Assembly (NCBI GenBank): GCA_001468855.1
Contig: LDIV01000006.1
Coordinates: forward strand, 1 to 37,718
Reading direction: 5' to 3'
Source: a candidate division TM6 bacterium UASB124
Lineage (GTDB): Bacteria; Dependentiae; Babeliae; Babeliales; RVW-14
DNA: 37,718 bases
Positions 7,410 to 14,645 of this stretch are shown in pieces. A model generated the notes under the pieces. The model did no database searches. It was not told where the DNA came from and saw only the letters and a list, made by a program, of their open reading frames with translations. Position 1 is the first letter of the stretch. Each line of letters starts with the position of its first letter. The translations under genes were made by a program, and so were the position numbers.

Positions 7410-8751
7410 TGTAGCATTTTTTTTCCCGGAATATTTTGGTTTTTTTGTTTTACCATCTATATTATTGATTTTTTTTGCTTTGCATTTGGCACAAAATTCA
7501 AAATATGTGCAAATTGGTGTAGATGGCGGGGTGTCCGAGAGTAGGGCGAATCATTCGGGTACGCAATTCTTTGGGTTTGGTTTAATATGGGGCGTGTTTG
7601 TATTTTCGGTTCATTTTGTTTGGTTACTGGTGTTACTTTTAGATAAAATTCAATCCGGTAAAAGCTTTGCAATATTTACATATGCAATTGGAATGACTTA
7701 TTTTTCTCTTACAAGTGCCATATGGTTTATGGTTATTGAGTTTTTTATAAAAAAATTTTCACGTTATTATACTTTGCAAATTATAATGTTTTTTGTTACC
7801 TGCTATGGCTATTTTTATCTTCTCGAACATTATGCATTGTGGTGGTTAGGTAGATTAGAGGGATATCCATTTTTAAATCCATTAATTCCACTGATTAACT
7901 TTAAGTTTTTTGCAAAAATATTTATGGTTGTAGGTACTTTGCTTGGACATGGTGTTAGTAGTTATAACAGAGACGTTATCAATAATAATTGTGCTGATTT
8001 CCCACAACCTGACGGTGTTGAGTTTATCTATTTAAGACCTGAGATTGTATCAGTAGATCAAAATTTGGTTGGTTATGAGTATCAAATTTACAGAAAACTT
8101 TGTGATTTGAAATTATGGGAGAGAAGAGACGAACACAAGCAGTTTATAATATTTGCGCCTGAGAGCTCATTTCCGTTTCCGTTAAATACTTATCCGAGAG
8201 TTATGGAGATGTGGGGCAATGTTTTACCCGATAATGCACATTTGTTAATAGGCACTCAGTACAAGCTTAATGGGAAAATTTGTCAGGCAGTGTGTTGGTT
8301 AAATAAATGTCGCATAAGAAAATTTTATGTCAAAAAACACTGTGTGCCGTTTGTAGAAAAAATTCCTCATCTTTATAGAAAGCTTAAAACCATCAGAGAT
8401 GTTTTTTTGAGTGGTGTTCTTCCTGAATGTGTGGCTCAATTTTCCAGGCTAAAAAAGTTAAAGCAGCAAAATTATTTTGAATTTGATGGTTTTAAATCCT
8501 CCAATGGCAAAATTATTTTTATTCCGCAAATTTGTTCAGAGTTGTTTTTTGTCTCAAATTATAAATTGTTTTCTGAAATTGAAACAGGTTACGCAAAACA
8601 TAATGATTTTACTTTTGTTACATTTTTTGTAAATGACAGTTGGTTTTTAAATTATTTTAAAAAAATAATGCAAGATAGTGCCAGATTAAAGTCGATACTT
8701 AGCGGAGTTCCATTGATTTATATTGGGCATAAAGAATTAAAACTCTTTTGA
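7354..8751 (+). CDS. lnt: Divergent apolipoprotein N-acyltransferase
   Basis: 465 residues. The first ~200 contain several hydrophobic segments, then a carbon-nitrogen hydrolase domain carries all three catalytic elements of Lnt: glutamate in FAPESSFPFPLN (E270), lysine in YVKKHCVPFVE (K327, matching the family's YxKxxLVPFGE) and cysteine in PQICSELFF (C394). Known Lnt enzymes add the third acyl chain to lipoproteins at the outer face of the inner membrane, so this implies a diderm envelope. The membrane part is more divergent than usual and the length is slightly below the E. coli enzyme (512). The start is uncertain: two close ATGs lie inside the previous gene. Its place after prepilin genes suggests lipoprotein maturation is co-expressed with pilus or secretion parts. 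Confidence 0.8.
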   Translation: MEMGCILWFLILLSALLYDVAFFFPEYFGFFVLPSILLIFFALHLAQNSKYVQIGVDGGVSESRANHSGTQFFGFGLIWGVFVFSVHFVWLLVLLLDKIQSGKSFAIFTYAIGMTYFSLTSAIWFMVIEFFIKKFSRYYTLQIIMFFVTCYGYFYLLEHYALWWLGRLEGYPFLNPLIPLINFKFFAKIFMVVGTLLGHGVSSYNRDVINNNCADFPQPDGVEFIYLRPEIVSVDQNLVGYEYQIYRKLCDLKLWERRDEHKQFIIFAPESSFPFPLNTYPRVMEMWGNVLPDNAHLLIGTQYKLNGKICQAVCWLNKCRIRKFYVKKHCVPFVEKIPHLYRKLKTIRDVFLSGVLPECVAQFSRLKKLKQQNYFEFDGFKSSNGKIIFIPQICSELFFVSNYKLFSEIETGYAKHNDFTFVTFFVNDSWFLNYFKKIMQDSARLKSILSGVPLIYIGHKELKLF

Positions 8752-8770
8752 TACAAATTTTTGGGCAATC

Positions 8771-8779
8771 TGTTATAAT
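8771..8779 (+). promoter_or_regulatory. Extended -10 promoter for rplI-dnaB
   Basis: TGTTATAAT at 8771-8779 is a consensus extended -10 (TGnTATAAT), about 73 nt upstream of the rplI start. No good -35 is seen at 17 nt, as is usual for extended -10 promoters. Confidence 0.55.
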
Positions 8780-8851
8780 TTTGTACACGAGTTTAGTGTT
8801 TTTTAAACTTAGGGTTAATGCAATTAATCCAAACCAAAAAGAGGGTTGATT

Positions 8852-9301
8852 ATGAAAGTGTACATGCTCAAAGATGTTTTAAATGTTGGTATGGCTGGAA
8901 CAATGATAAATGTTTCTGACGGATATGCCAAAAATTTCCTTTTCCCTCGTAAACTTGCTGTTGAAGTAACAGATGAAAATGCTGCAAATTTTAAAGTAAA
9001 GATTGAAGCAGTGAAGCAAAAGGCTGAAGTTATAAATAGCAAAATTGCAATGTTGGCAGAAAAAATAAAGACTCTTCATCTTGCAATAAAAGAAAAAACT
9101 CATGATGATGGAAAACTTTATGGTTCAGTTGGCCCAGATGAAATTGTTGAGTTGTTAAAAAAGAATGAAATTGTTGTAAATCGTAAACAGATTGAATTTG
9201 AAAAGTCTATAAAAACTGTTGGTGACCATAAAGTTACGGTTAAGCTTTCGGCAAAATTGAAACCACAATTTACATTAAAGGTTTCTGCTTTGTCAAAGTA
9301 G
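8852..9301 (+). CDS. rplI: Ribosomal protein bL9
   Basis: 149 residues. The N-terminal domain is typical: MKVYMLKDVLNVGMAGTMIN followed by V-S-D-G-Y-A-K-N-F-L-F-P, the L9 signature. A long connecting helix and the C-terminal domain follow. It binds 23S rRNA near the L1 stalk. The ATG at 8852 is chosen rather than the in-frame TTG at 8846, because a GAGGG ribosome site sits at 8841-8845 with 6-nt spacing to the ATG. dnaB follows after 28 nt, a pairing seen in many bacteria. A promoter-like extended -10 lies upstream. Confidence 0.95.
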   Translation: MKVYMLKDVLNVGMAGTMINVSDGYAKNFLFPRKLAVEVTDENAANFKVKIEAVKQKAEVINSKIAMLAEKIKTLHLAIKEKTHDDGKLYGSVGPDEIVELLKKNEIVVNRKQIEFEKSIKTVGDHKVTVKLSAKLKPQFTLKVSALSK

Positions 9302-9329
9302 ATTTTATATACATTAATTTAGGGATTTG

Positions 9330-10721
9330 ATGTCTGAGTTAGCATACAGAGAGAAATTTCGAGAAAACAAAGCGGTTCAGACCGAATCGGTGCTAGGTAA
9401 AAAATTGCCGGCCAGTGTTGATGCTGAAAAAGCTGTACTGGCCGCTATACTTTTAAACGATGAAAATTTAACGTTAGTTACCGATATTTTAAAGCCTTCC
9501 GATTTTTCACTTAAACAACATCAGGTTATTTATCAAGCAATTATTGATTTGGCGCAGGCAAATAAAAAGATTGATCTACTTGTATTACAAGATTATCTGG
9601 ATACAAAAAAATTACTTGATACTTGTGGAGGTATTACATACCTTATCGAGCTTCAAGAGGATATTCCATCCATTGGGCTTGTTGTTCAACATGCAAAAAT
9701 TGTTAAAGACAAAGCAATTTTGCGCGATTTAATTCACTCTGCGGCTGATATTATTACAACGTGCTATAACCAGGATATTAACGAAATTGACAGTGTGCTT
9801 GATTTGGCAGAAAAACAGATTTTTCAAATTTCAAATAATCTTTCTCCGACTACCTTTGTTCAACTTGATATACTGTTAAAAAAAACATTTCAAAATTTGG
9901 CCAAAGTTAAATCGTCTCGTGAAGGTGTAACAGGTATCCCTTCGGGTTTTGCAAAATTTGATGAAATGACGTCTGGCATGCAAAATGGCGATTTACTTAT
10001 TTTGGCAGCACGGCCCTCAATGGGAAAAACTGCATTGGCTCTTAATTTTGCCTTGAATGCGTGGCATAGTGGATCGTCAATTGGTATATTTTCACTTGAA
10101 ATGTCATCAGAACAATTAGTTTTGCGTATGCTTTCTGCAGAGGCGCAGATTCCTTACCAAAAAATTCGTAATGCAATGGTTTCTTCTGAAGAATGGATGG
10201 ACTTAACAAATACTGCGGCAAGCCTGGCTGAGGCCAAAATTTATATTGATGATTCGCCCGGGTTAAATATTCTTGAGTTGAGAGCTAAAGCGCGAAAGCT
10301 TAAAGCGCAGTGTAATATTGGTTTTCTGGTGATCGATTATTTGCAGTTGATAAGTTCTAGTCAAAGACATGAAAATAGAACGCAAGAGATTTCCGCAATT
10401 TCGCGTTCCCTTAAAGCGTTAGCAAAAGAGTTGGGCATTCCGATTCTTGCATTATCCCAGTTATCTCGATCATTGGAAAGTCGTATGGATAAGCGTCCTA
10501 TGTTATCTGATCTTCGTGAATCCGGAGCTATTGAGCAAGATGGTGACGTGATATTTTTTATTTATCGAGATATTGTCTACAACCCTGATACTCAAAATCC
10601 TGATATTGCTGAAATTATAATCGGTAAACAGCGTAACGGACCAACTGGGCAATTTAATGTAAAATTTCGTGGGGATATAACACGGTTTTATGATGTGTCA
10701 GACCATGAGTATCCACTGTAA
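9330..10721 (+). CDS. dnaB: Replicative DNA helicase DnaB
   Basis: 463 residues from the ATG at 9330 (an in-frame TTG lies at 9327; AGGG at 9321 fits the ATG better). The N-terminal helical domain (about 25-130) starts with PASVDAEKAVLAAILL and the RecA-like motor domain follows from about residue 200, with the P-loop ARPSMGKTA (about 227-235), Walker B LVIDYLQL and the arginine-finger region around DLRESGAIEQDGD. It unwinds DNA ahead of the replisome. Length and motifs are normal and no intein is present. Confidence 0.96.
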   Translation: MSELAYREKFRENKAVQTESVLGKKLPASVDAEKAVLAAILLNDENLTLVTDILKPSDFSLKQHQVIYQAIIDLAQANKKIDLLVLQDYLDTKKLLDTCGGITYLIELQEDIPSIGLVVQHAKIVKDKAILRDLIHSAADIITTCYNQDINEIDSVLDLAEKQIFQISNNLSPTTFVQLDILLKKTFQNLAKVKSSREGVTGIPSGFAKFDEMTSGMQNGDLLILAARPSMGKTALALNFALNAWHSGSSIGIFSLEMSSEQLVLRMLSAEAQIPYQKIRNAMVSSEEWMDLTNTAASLAEAKIYIDDSPGLNILELRAKARKLKAQCNIGFLVIDYLQLISSSQRHENRTQEISAISRSLKALAKELGIPILALSQLSRSLESRMDKRPMLSDLRESGAIEQDGDVIFFIYRDIVYNPDTQNPDIAEIIIGKQRNGPTGQFNVKFRGDITRFYDVSDHEYPL

Positions 10722-10723
10722 TT

Positions 10724-10752
10724 TTGACTCGAGATTATAATTAAAATATGTT
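10724..10752 (+). promoter_or_regulatory. Sigma70-like promoter for ruvC
   Basis: TTGACT (10724-10729), 17-nt spacer, TATGTT (10747-10752), about 43 nt before the ruvC ATG. It starts just after the dnaB stop, which suggests ruvC can be transcribed separately from rplI-dnaB. Confidence 0.5.
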
Positions 10753-10794
10753 TTGCATTAATCAAGTCTGGTCTAAAGAATGGGAGAGAGCGAT

Positions 10795-11313
10795 ATGAAT
10801 GGTGATTCGGTTATACTCGGAGTTGATCCTGGTTTTCACGTAACGGGATATGCCATTTTAAAAAAAGAATCAGGGAAGACATTTTTAGTCGATTGTGGTT
10901 ATTTGAAGATGAGTTCAATTCAAACGCTTACAACTCGTGTTGGAATTTTTTATAAGTTTTTTAACGAAAAGATTACAAAATGTGGTGTGCGTGAGATAGC
11001 ACTTGAAACATCTTTTTTGGGTAAAAATGCTCAAACCTTTTTAAAGTTAGGATATTTAAGAGGGGTTTTATATCTTTTGGCTGACCAGCATGGACAAATT
11101 TTGCATGAATTTGCGCCGCGAGAGGTCAAAACTGCGGTAACTGGTTTTGGTGGCGCAAGTAAAGAACAGGTAGCAAGCATGGTTTTTCGCTTATTTCCTA
11201 GGGTCTCAGAATTGAATGTTTCCGTACAAAATGACGTTACCGATGCATTGGCAATTAGTCTTTGTGGATTGTGGATGTCTGGATCACCTTTGGCCAGGGT
11301 CATGAAATCTTGA
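10795..11313 (+). CDS. ruvC: Holliday junction resolvase RuvC
   Basis: 172 residues from the ATG at 10795, which follows the purine-rich ribosome site GGGAGAGAG (10782-10790). The alternative ATG at 10780 would put that site inside the gene. The result is close to the 173 residues of E. coli RuvC. The acidic catalytic residues are present: D11 in LGVDPG, E71 in ALETSF, and D147 and D150 in QNDVTDAL. RuvC resolves Holliday junctions with the RuvAB motor; ruvA and ruvB are not in this window. No terminator is obvious downstream. Confidence 0.93.
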   Translation: MNGDSVILGVDPGFHVTGYAILKKESGKTFLVDCGYLKMSSIQTLTTRVGIFYKFFNEKITKCGVREIALETSFLGKNAQTFLKLGYLRGVLYLLADQHGQILHEFAPREVKTAVTGFGGASKEQVASMVFRLFPRVSELNVSVQNDVTDALAISLCGLWMSGSPLARVMKS

Positions 11314-11337
11314 AATTAAAATAATAATTAAAATAAT
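11314..11337. repeat. 12-bp perfect tandem duplication
   Basis: AATTAAAATAAT occurs twice head to tail (11314-11325, 11326-11337), immediately after the ruvC stop. Confidence 0.9.
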
Positions 11338-11467
11338 AATTGTGTAAATCAACAAAATTGCTGAAACCATTGATTGGAAGAGAAGTTTTAAAATTGAGAA
11401 TTGTGTTTGACAAGTAATGTCTGATAATGATTATTATGTAAAAAATCAAGATGAGATTTTTATTCGG

Positions 11468-11492
11468 GTTGCCGCGACTAACGTCGCGCAAC
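11468..11492. repeat. GC-rich hairpin
   Basis: GTTGC-C-GCGAC and GTCGCGCAAC pair over 10 bp with one bulged C and a 4-nt loop (TAAC). There is no T run on either side, so it is not an obvious terminator. Confidence 0.7.
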
Positions 11493-11922
11493 ACCAATTA
11501 AAATGAAAATTTAATTAGCTGAATAAAAATTTGGAAGTCAGACATTTAGCTAATATGCATATTCATTTCTTATTAATAAGCCTTCTCCACCAATCGCACG
11601 ATATTTTTTAATTATTATGCAACTAAACCAATTTAACGAAATCCAAATTAATATTAATTATAAAAATATTAACTATAAAATTTTTACTAATTTATAAAAA
11701 ACAAAAATTTCAGTTGCAAAAAAGGGGAAATGCTCGTTTTTCGATTATTTAATCGAAACTTTTTTTGCACTTTAAACAACATTTAAATTAGATTGAATTT
11801 GTTTCTGGAAATCCCCCGCGCTACCCGCGCTCTTTTATATTCTTCTCCATTCCAAAACATAATAACCAAAATAACAAAAGAAGAAATATGCATTCCATTG
11901 TTATTTTTATTATTTATTTTTA

Positions 11923-12927
11923 TTAAATCTTAAAACCCATGATTCTTAAATCAGGTTTTAAATCTTCTGGAATTTCAATTCTGTTTCTTAAATAATGGGT
12001 AATCAAAATCTGCACACTAGTTTTATTTCCAAGCATTACAGCAAAATGCAATGGTGTCTGTCCATAAACCTTATATTTTATATTTTCAGGATCCGAAATT
12101 GAATACTGCTCTAAAAATTCATTTGAGTAGCAACTGTAAACTACTGGATTTGCACCTAATTCAAGCAATCTTCTTAAAAAATTGGGACAATTTGGAAGCG
12201 TTCCTATAACAGCCCAATGTAAAGCTGTACCACCAAAAGAATCGAGCTCATTCACATTTAATCCCAAATTTAATTCTTCAGATAAGGCTATCAATGTATT
12301 CAAAATATCTACATTCCCAGTAAGTGATGCATACTCTAACACTGTTAAACCATTACTATCAAATGCTCTTATATTTGCACCAGCTCTAACCAAAACCATT
12401 ATACATTCAACTTTTTGATCCCGAACTGCTTCATGCAAAAGCGAACACCTATATTCAACATCCCTTGGCGTTTCATTAACATCTGCCCCAGCTCTTATTA
12501 ATACTTTCATACAACCAGGAAGTCCTTTGTGTAATGCCTCAGATAAGAGTGCATTGAGATTATATCTATTAAGATTTAATCCTGCATATCGTAATATACT
12601 TAGAATTTCCTCGTCTGACAAAAAGTCTCTCACTCTTTTACAAGTTGATCTGTACCTACACATTTCTCCAATTAAGTTTGTCAAATTGGGATGTTCAAAA
12701 AATATTTGATCCTTGGTCTTTTGAATAAAAATGCTTTCTATTATCTCATTAGGCATATCTAATAAATTTACTTCAGATAATTCCTGCTCTTGTCTTTTCT
12801 CGGCTAGTTGTTCAACCCTATCTACACAAGCAGTCTGATCCGCAAGTTGGCGCTTAATTCCATACGTATCTGTTTCCCACATTCCTAGCAATAATCCTAC
12901 TACCATAATTTTTGTTATATTTTTCAT
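11923..12927 (-). CDS. Secreted F-box-like / ankyrin-repeat protein
   Basis: 334 residues. Residues 1 to about 22 look like a signal peptide (MKNITK, then MVVGLLLGMW). Residues 54-108 fit an F-box-like pattern: NLLDMPNEIIESIF, then CRYRSTCKRVRDFLSDEEI. Ankyrin repeats follow at about 124-152, 158-190, 193-228, 232-262 and 289-316, with clear cores such as SLLHEAVRD, GTALHWAV and GQTPLHFAVMLGN, and AGADVN/AGANI turns. F-box proteins recruit SKP1/cullin ubiquitin ligases in eukaryotes; with ankyrin repeats as target binder and a signal peptide this looks like an effector for a eukaryotic host. That role is inferred. It is a lone gene flanked by two stretches of more than 500 bp without genes, has its own promoter (12990-13018) and an AGGGG ribosome site. 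Confidence 0.8.
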   Translation of the reverse strand: MKNITKIMVVGLLLGMWETDTYGIKRQLADQTACVDRVEQLAEKRQEQELSEVNLLDMPNEIIESIFIQKTKDQIFFEHPNLTNLIGEMCRYRSTCKRVRDFLSDEEILSILRYAGLNLNRYNLNALLSEALHKGLPGCMKVLIRAGADVNETPRDVEYRCSLLHEAVRDQKVECIMVLVRAGANIRAFDSNGLTVLEYASLTGNVDILNTLIALSEELNLGLNVNELDSFGGTALHWAVIGTLPNCPNFLRRLLELGANPVVYSCYSNEFLEQYSISDPENIKYKVYGQTPLHFAVMLGNKTSVQILITHYLRNRIEIPEDLKPDLRIMGFKI

Positions 12928-12989
12928 GAATAAACCCCTACTGTTTTAGAAAACCAATAAACTCAATTTTTATATAGATTATATAGAAA

Positions 12990-13018
12990 ATGTTACCCGT
13001 ATAATAACAAATTGTCAA
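12990..13018 (-). promoter_or_regulatory. Sigma70-like promoter for the F-box/ankyrin gene
   Basis: On the minus strand TTGACA (13018-13013), 17-nt spacer, TAACAT (12995-12990). The -35 is perfect consensus. It lies about 62 nt upstream of the start codon. Confidence 0.55.
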
Positions 13019-13029
13019 TTTTTATTAAC

Positions 13030-13055
13030 TTTTATCATTTAATTTTATCATTTAA
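13030..13055. repeat. 13-bp perfect tandem duplication
   Basis: TTTTATCATTTAA occurs twice head to tail (13030-13042, 13043-13055); the second copy runs into the long palindrome. Confidence 0.9.
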
Positions 13056-13094
13056 ATAGTATATTAATTCGCACGAATAATATACTATTTAAAT
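13050..13094. repeat. 45-bp AT-rich inverted repeat
   Basis: The left arm 13050-13071 and right arm 13074-13094 are reverse complements with a single extra A in the left arm, separated by only CA. The outer part ATTTAAATAGTATATT pairs perfectly over 16 bp and ATTCG/CGAAT closes the tip. It has no T run and is too AT-rich to be a normal terminator. Confidence 0.9.
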
Positions 13095-13111
13095 AAAATG
13101 TGTTTTTGGGT

Positions 13112-13148
13112 ATAAAAAACAACCGCCATGTAATAAATTACATGGCGG
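13112..13148 (-). terminator. Rho-independent terminator downstream of recF
   Basis: CCGCCATGTAA (13123-13133) and TTACATGGCGG (13138-13148) form a perfect 11-bp stem with a 4-nt loop. On the minus strand it is followed by TTGTTTTTTATA. It lies about 310 nt beyond the recF stop, so it ends either a long recF 3' UTR or a small unrecognised gene between. Confidence 0.75.
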
Positions 13149-13461
13149 AAAAAGGAGAAAGGAGAGTAGTAATGAAGCCTTCTAAAATTTTTTATTCTTT
13201 GGATACTTTTCCATTATGACTTTCGATTACTGTCTTTAATCTAACCGATCCTACAAGAAAATCAAGCTCTTTTTTAAAATTTGTATTCTTGAGGAGAATT
13301 ATGCAATAAGTTTTCAAATATGCAATTTATTTATAACTTGCTTTTTTCATAAAAGCAAATCAGCTCTAAAAATGTCAATTTATCTCTTGCTCTATTATCT
13401 TTAACTGGAGCATTGATGCTAAACTAAATTTAAAGAAAGTCAAACAAAAGACTTAAAAAAG

Positions 13462-14574
13462 TTAAATTTCTATAAAAAACGCCTGTTTTAAATCAAAAAC
13501 ATCAATAGGAATCGGACTAGTTATAAAAACCTGGAATTTTTTTTCATTCAGAAGTTTTATACCTCGCATTAGGTTTTGATGGTCAAAATCAGTTAAAAAG
13601 TCATCCAGTAATAAAACCCCGGGAATACCTGCCTCTGCCATACAATCTAATTGAGCAATTTTAATTAAAAAAACTATCAACTTCTGTTGCCCTCGAGATG
13701 CATAAATTTTTGCTTTTTTACCATAAAAATCAATTACAAAATCATCCAAATGAGCCCCATAGAAGCTTCGCCCTAATGTATTTTCCAACTTTTGACTATC
13801 TCTTTTTTCATATTCCTGCCAAAAGTCTGCAAAAGTCAATGTTTTCCCGACTCCATTTTTTTGTAAATAAGAAAATTTAACCTGCAAATCAGACTCAGTC
13901 GCTTCGAAATAACTTCTAAGCAGTAGATTCACGTGATCTTCCAACATGCTTAAATAATTTATTCGTATATTTTGAAGTTCGGATGTTTCGGCCCAAAGTT
14001 TTTCCGACCAAATTAAAAGCTCATCCATTAATCCCGTCGTAATTACCGGACTGACTTTTATCTGCCTAAGAAGGCTATTTCGCTGTTCAAGCACCTGGTT
14101 ATAACGTCTGAACGTTGTATATAAATCGGGATTTAAAAGTAGAGTAGAATAATTCATCAGGTCACGCCTAAACTCAGGCGCACCGGAAACTACAATGATA
14201 TCATCAGCACAGACTGATACAGCCCTGTATTGAGAAATAAGCTCCCTATAAGAACTCACTGGTTTTTGATTATGTTTTACAACTTTACCTTGTTCATTAC
14301 CAAAGCCAACTTGAATTTGGTTAGAAGTATCATTACATTCAACGTCTATTTCAATAAAAAAATAATCTTGATTATGTTTTATCAGTTCACGATTCAGGTG
14401 CGTGCGAAATGATCTTAGATAACAACAGTAATGCAAAGCCTCAAGTAAAGAACTTTTACCGGATCCATTTTTGCCTTTTATGACAACAAATTTTTCATCA
14501 AATTCCAATTCTTTTTCCGAAAAACATCGAAAATTACGCAACTTAAGTCTTTTAATACGCACAATTAAAATCAC
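13462..14574 (-). CDS. recF: DNA repair/replication protein RecF
   Basis: 370 residues from a GTG at 14574; a GTG at 14562 is also possible. An upstream in-frame ATG at 14613 would add 13 residues but lies in the loop of the dnaN terminator hairpin, so I reject it. The protein begins IVRIKRLKLRNFRCF, the usual RecF N-terminus, has the P-loop KGKNGSGKSS within the first 45 residues, and ends with the ABC-type signature region YASRGQQKL and Walker B GVLLLDDFLTDFD. RecF loads RecA at gaps with RecO and RecR. It follows dnaN as in the classical dnaA-dnaN-recF cluster, but dnaA and gyrB are absent here. No ribosome site is clear before either GTG. Confidence 0.9.
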   Translation of the reverse strand: MILIVRIKRLKLRNFRCFSEKELEFDEKFVVIKGKNGSGKSSLLEALHYCCYLRSFRTHLNRELIKHNQDYFFIEIDVECNDTSNQIQVGFGNEQGKVVKHNQKPVSSYRELISQYRAVSVCADDIIVVSGAPEFRRDLMNYSTLLLNPDLYTTFRRYNQVLEQRNSLLRQIKVSPVITTGLMDELLIWSEKLWAETSELQNIRINYLSMLEDHVNLLLRSYFEATESDLQVKFSYLQKNGVGKTLTFADFWQEYEKRDSQKLENTLGRSFYGAHLDDFVIDFYGKKAKIYASRGQQKLIVFLIKIAQLDCMAEAGIPGVLLLDDFLTDFDHQNLMRGIKLLNEKKFQVFITSPIPIDVFDLKQAFFIEI

Positions 14575-14580
14575 TTTTGT

Positions 14581-14626
14581 TTTAAAAAATATGCGCCGTA
14601 ATAAGTTTTTCATCTAAGTACGGCGC
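14581..14626 (-). terminator. dnaN terminator overlapping the recF upstream region
   Basis: On the minus strand GCGCCGTA (14626-14619) and TACGGCGC (14600-14593) form a perfect 8-bp GC-rich stem with an 18-nt loop, followed by ATATTTTTT. It begins 20 nt after the dnaN stop. The loop contains an in-frame ATG for recF. Confidence 0.75.
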
Positions 14627-14645
14627 TATAAAATTCAACAATCTA

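Larger units (their letters stand above)
11314..11922. other. 609-bp non-coding AT-rich stretch with GC-rich hairpin
   Basis: No supported gene. It begins with a perfect 12-bp tandem duplication (11314-11337) and contains a GC-rich hairpin at 11468-11492 that stands out from its AT-rich surroundings. Around 11736-11765 there is an AT-rich stem (TTTCGATT / AATCGAAA) followed by a T run, a possible weak plus-strand terminator for ruvC. A second GC-rich word pair (CGCGCT twice) lies at about 11818-11832. The region separates ruvC from the convergent ankyrin gene and reads as an island edge. Confidence 0.5.
12928..13461. other. 534-bp non-coding stretch with palindromes and duplications
   Basis: It contains the ankyrin-gene promoter, a 13-bp tandem duplication (13030-13055), a 45-bp near-perfect palindrome (13050-13094), a terminator hairpin (13112-13148), and a purine-rich plus-strand run with AGGAG words (13150-13170) followed by an ATG opening a 15-codon frame. 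On the minus strand a 41-codon frame (13192-13317, TTG start, LVGSVRLKTVIESHNGKVSKE-like without a ribosome site) ends just upstream of the terminator and could be a gene remnant. No DnaA-box consensus was noticed. Confidence 0.5.
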
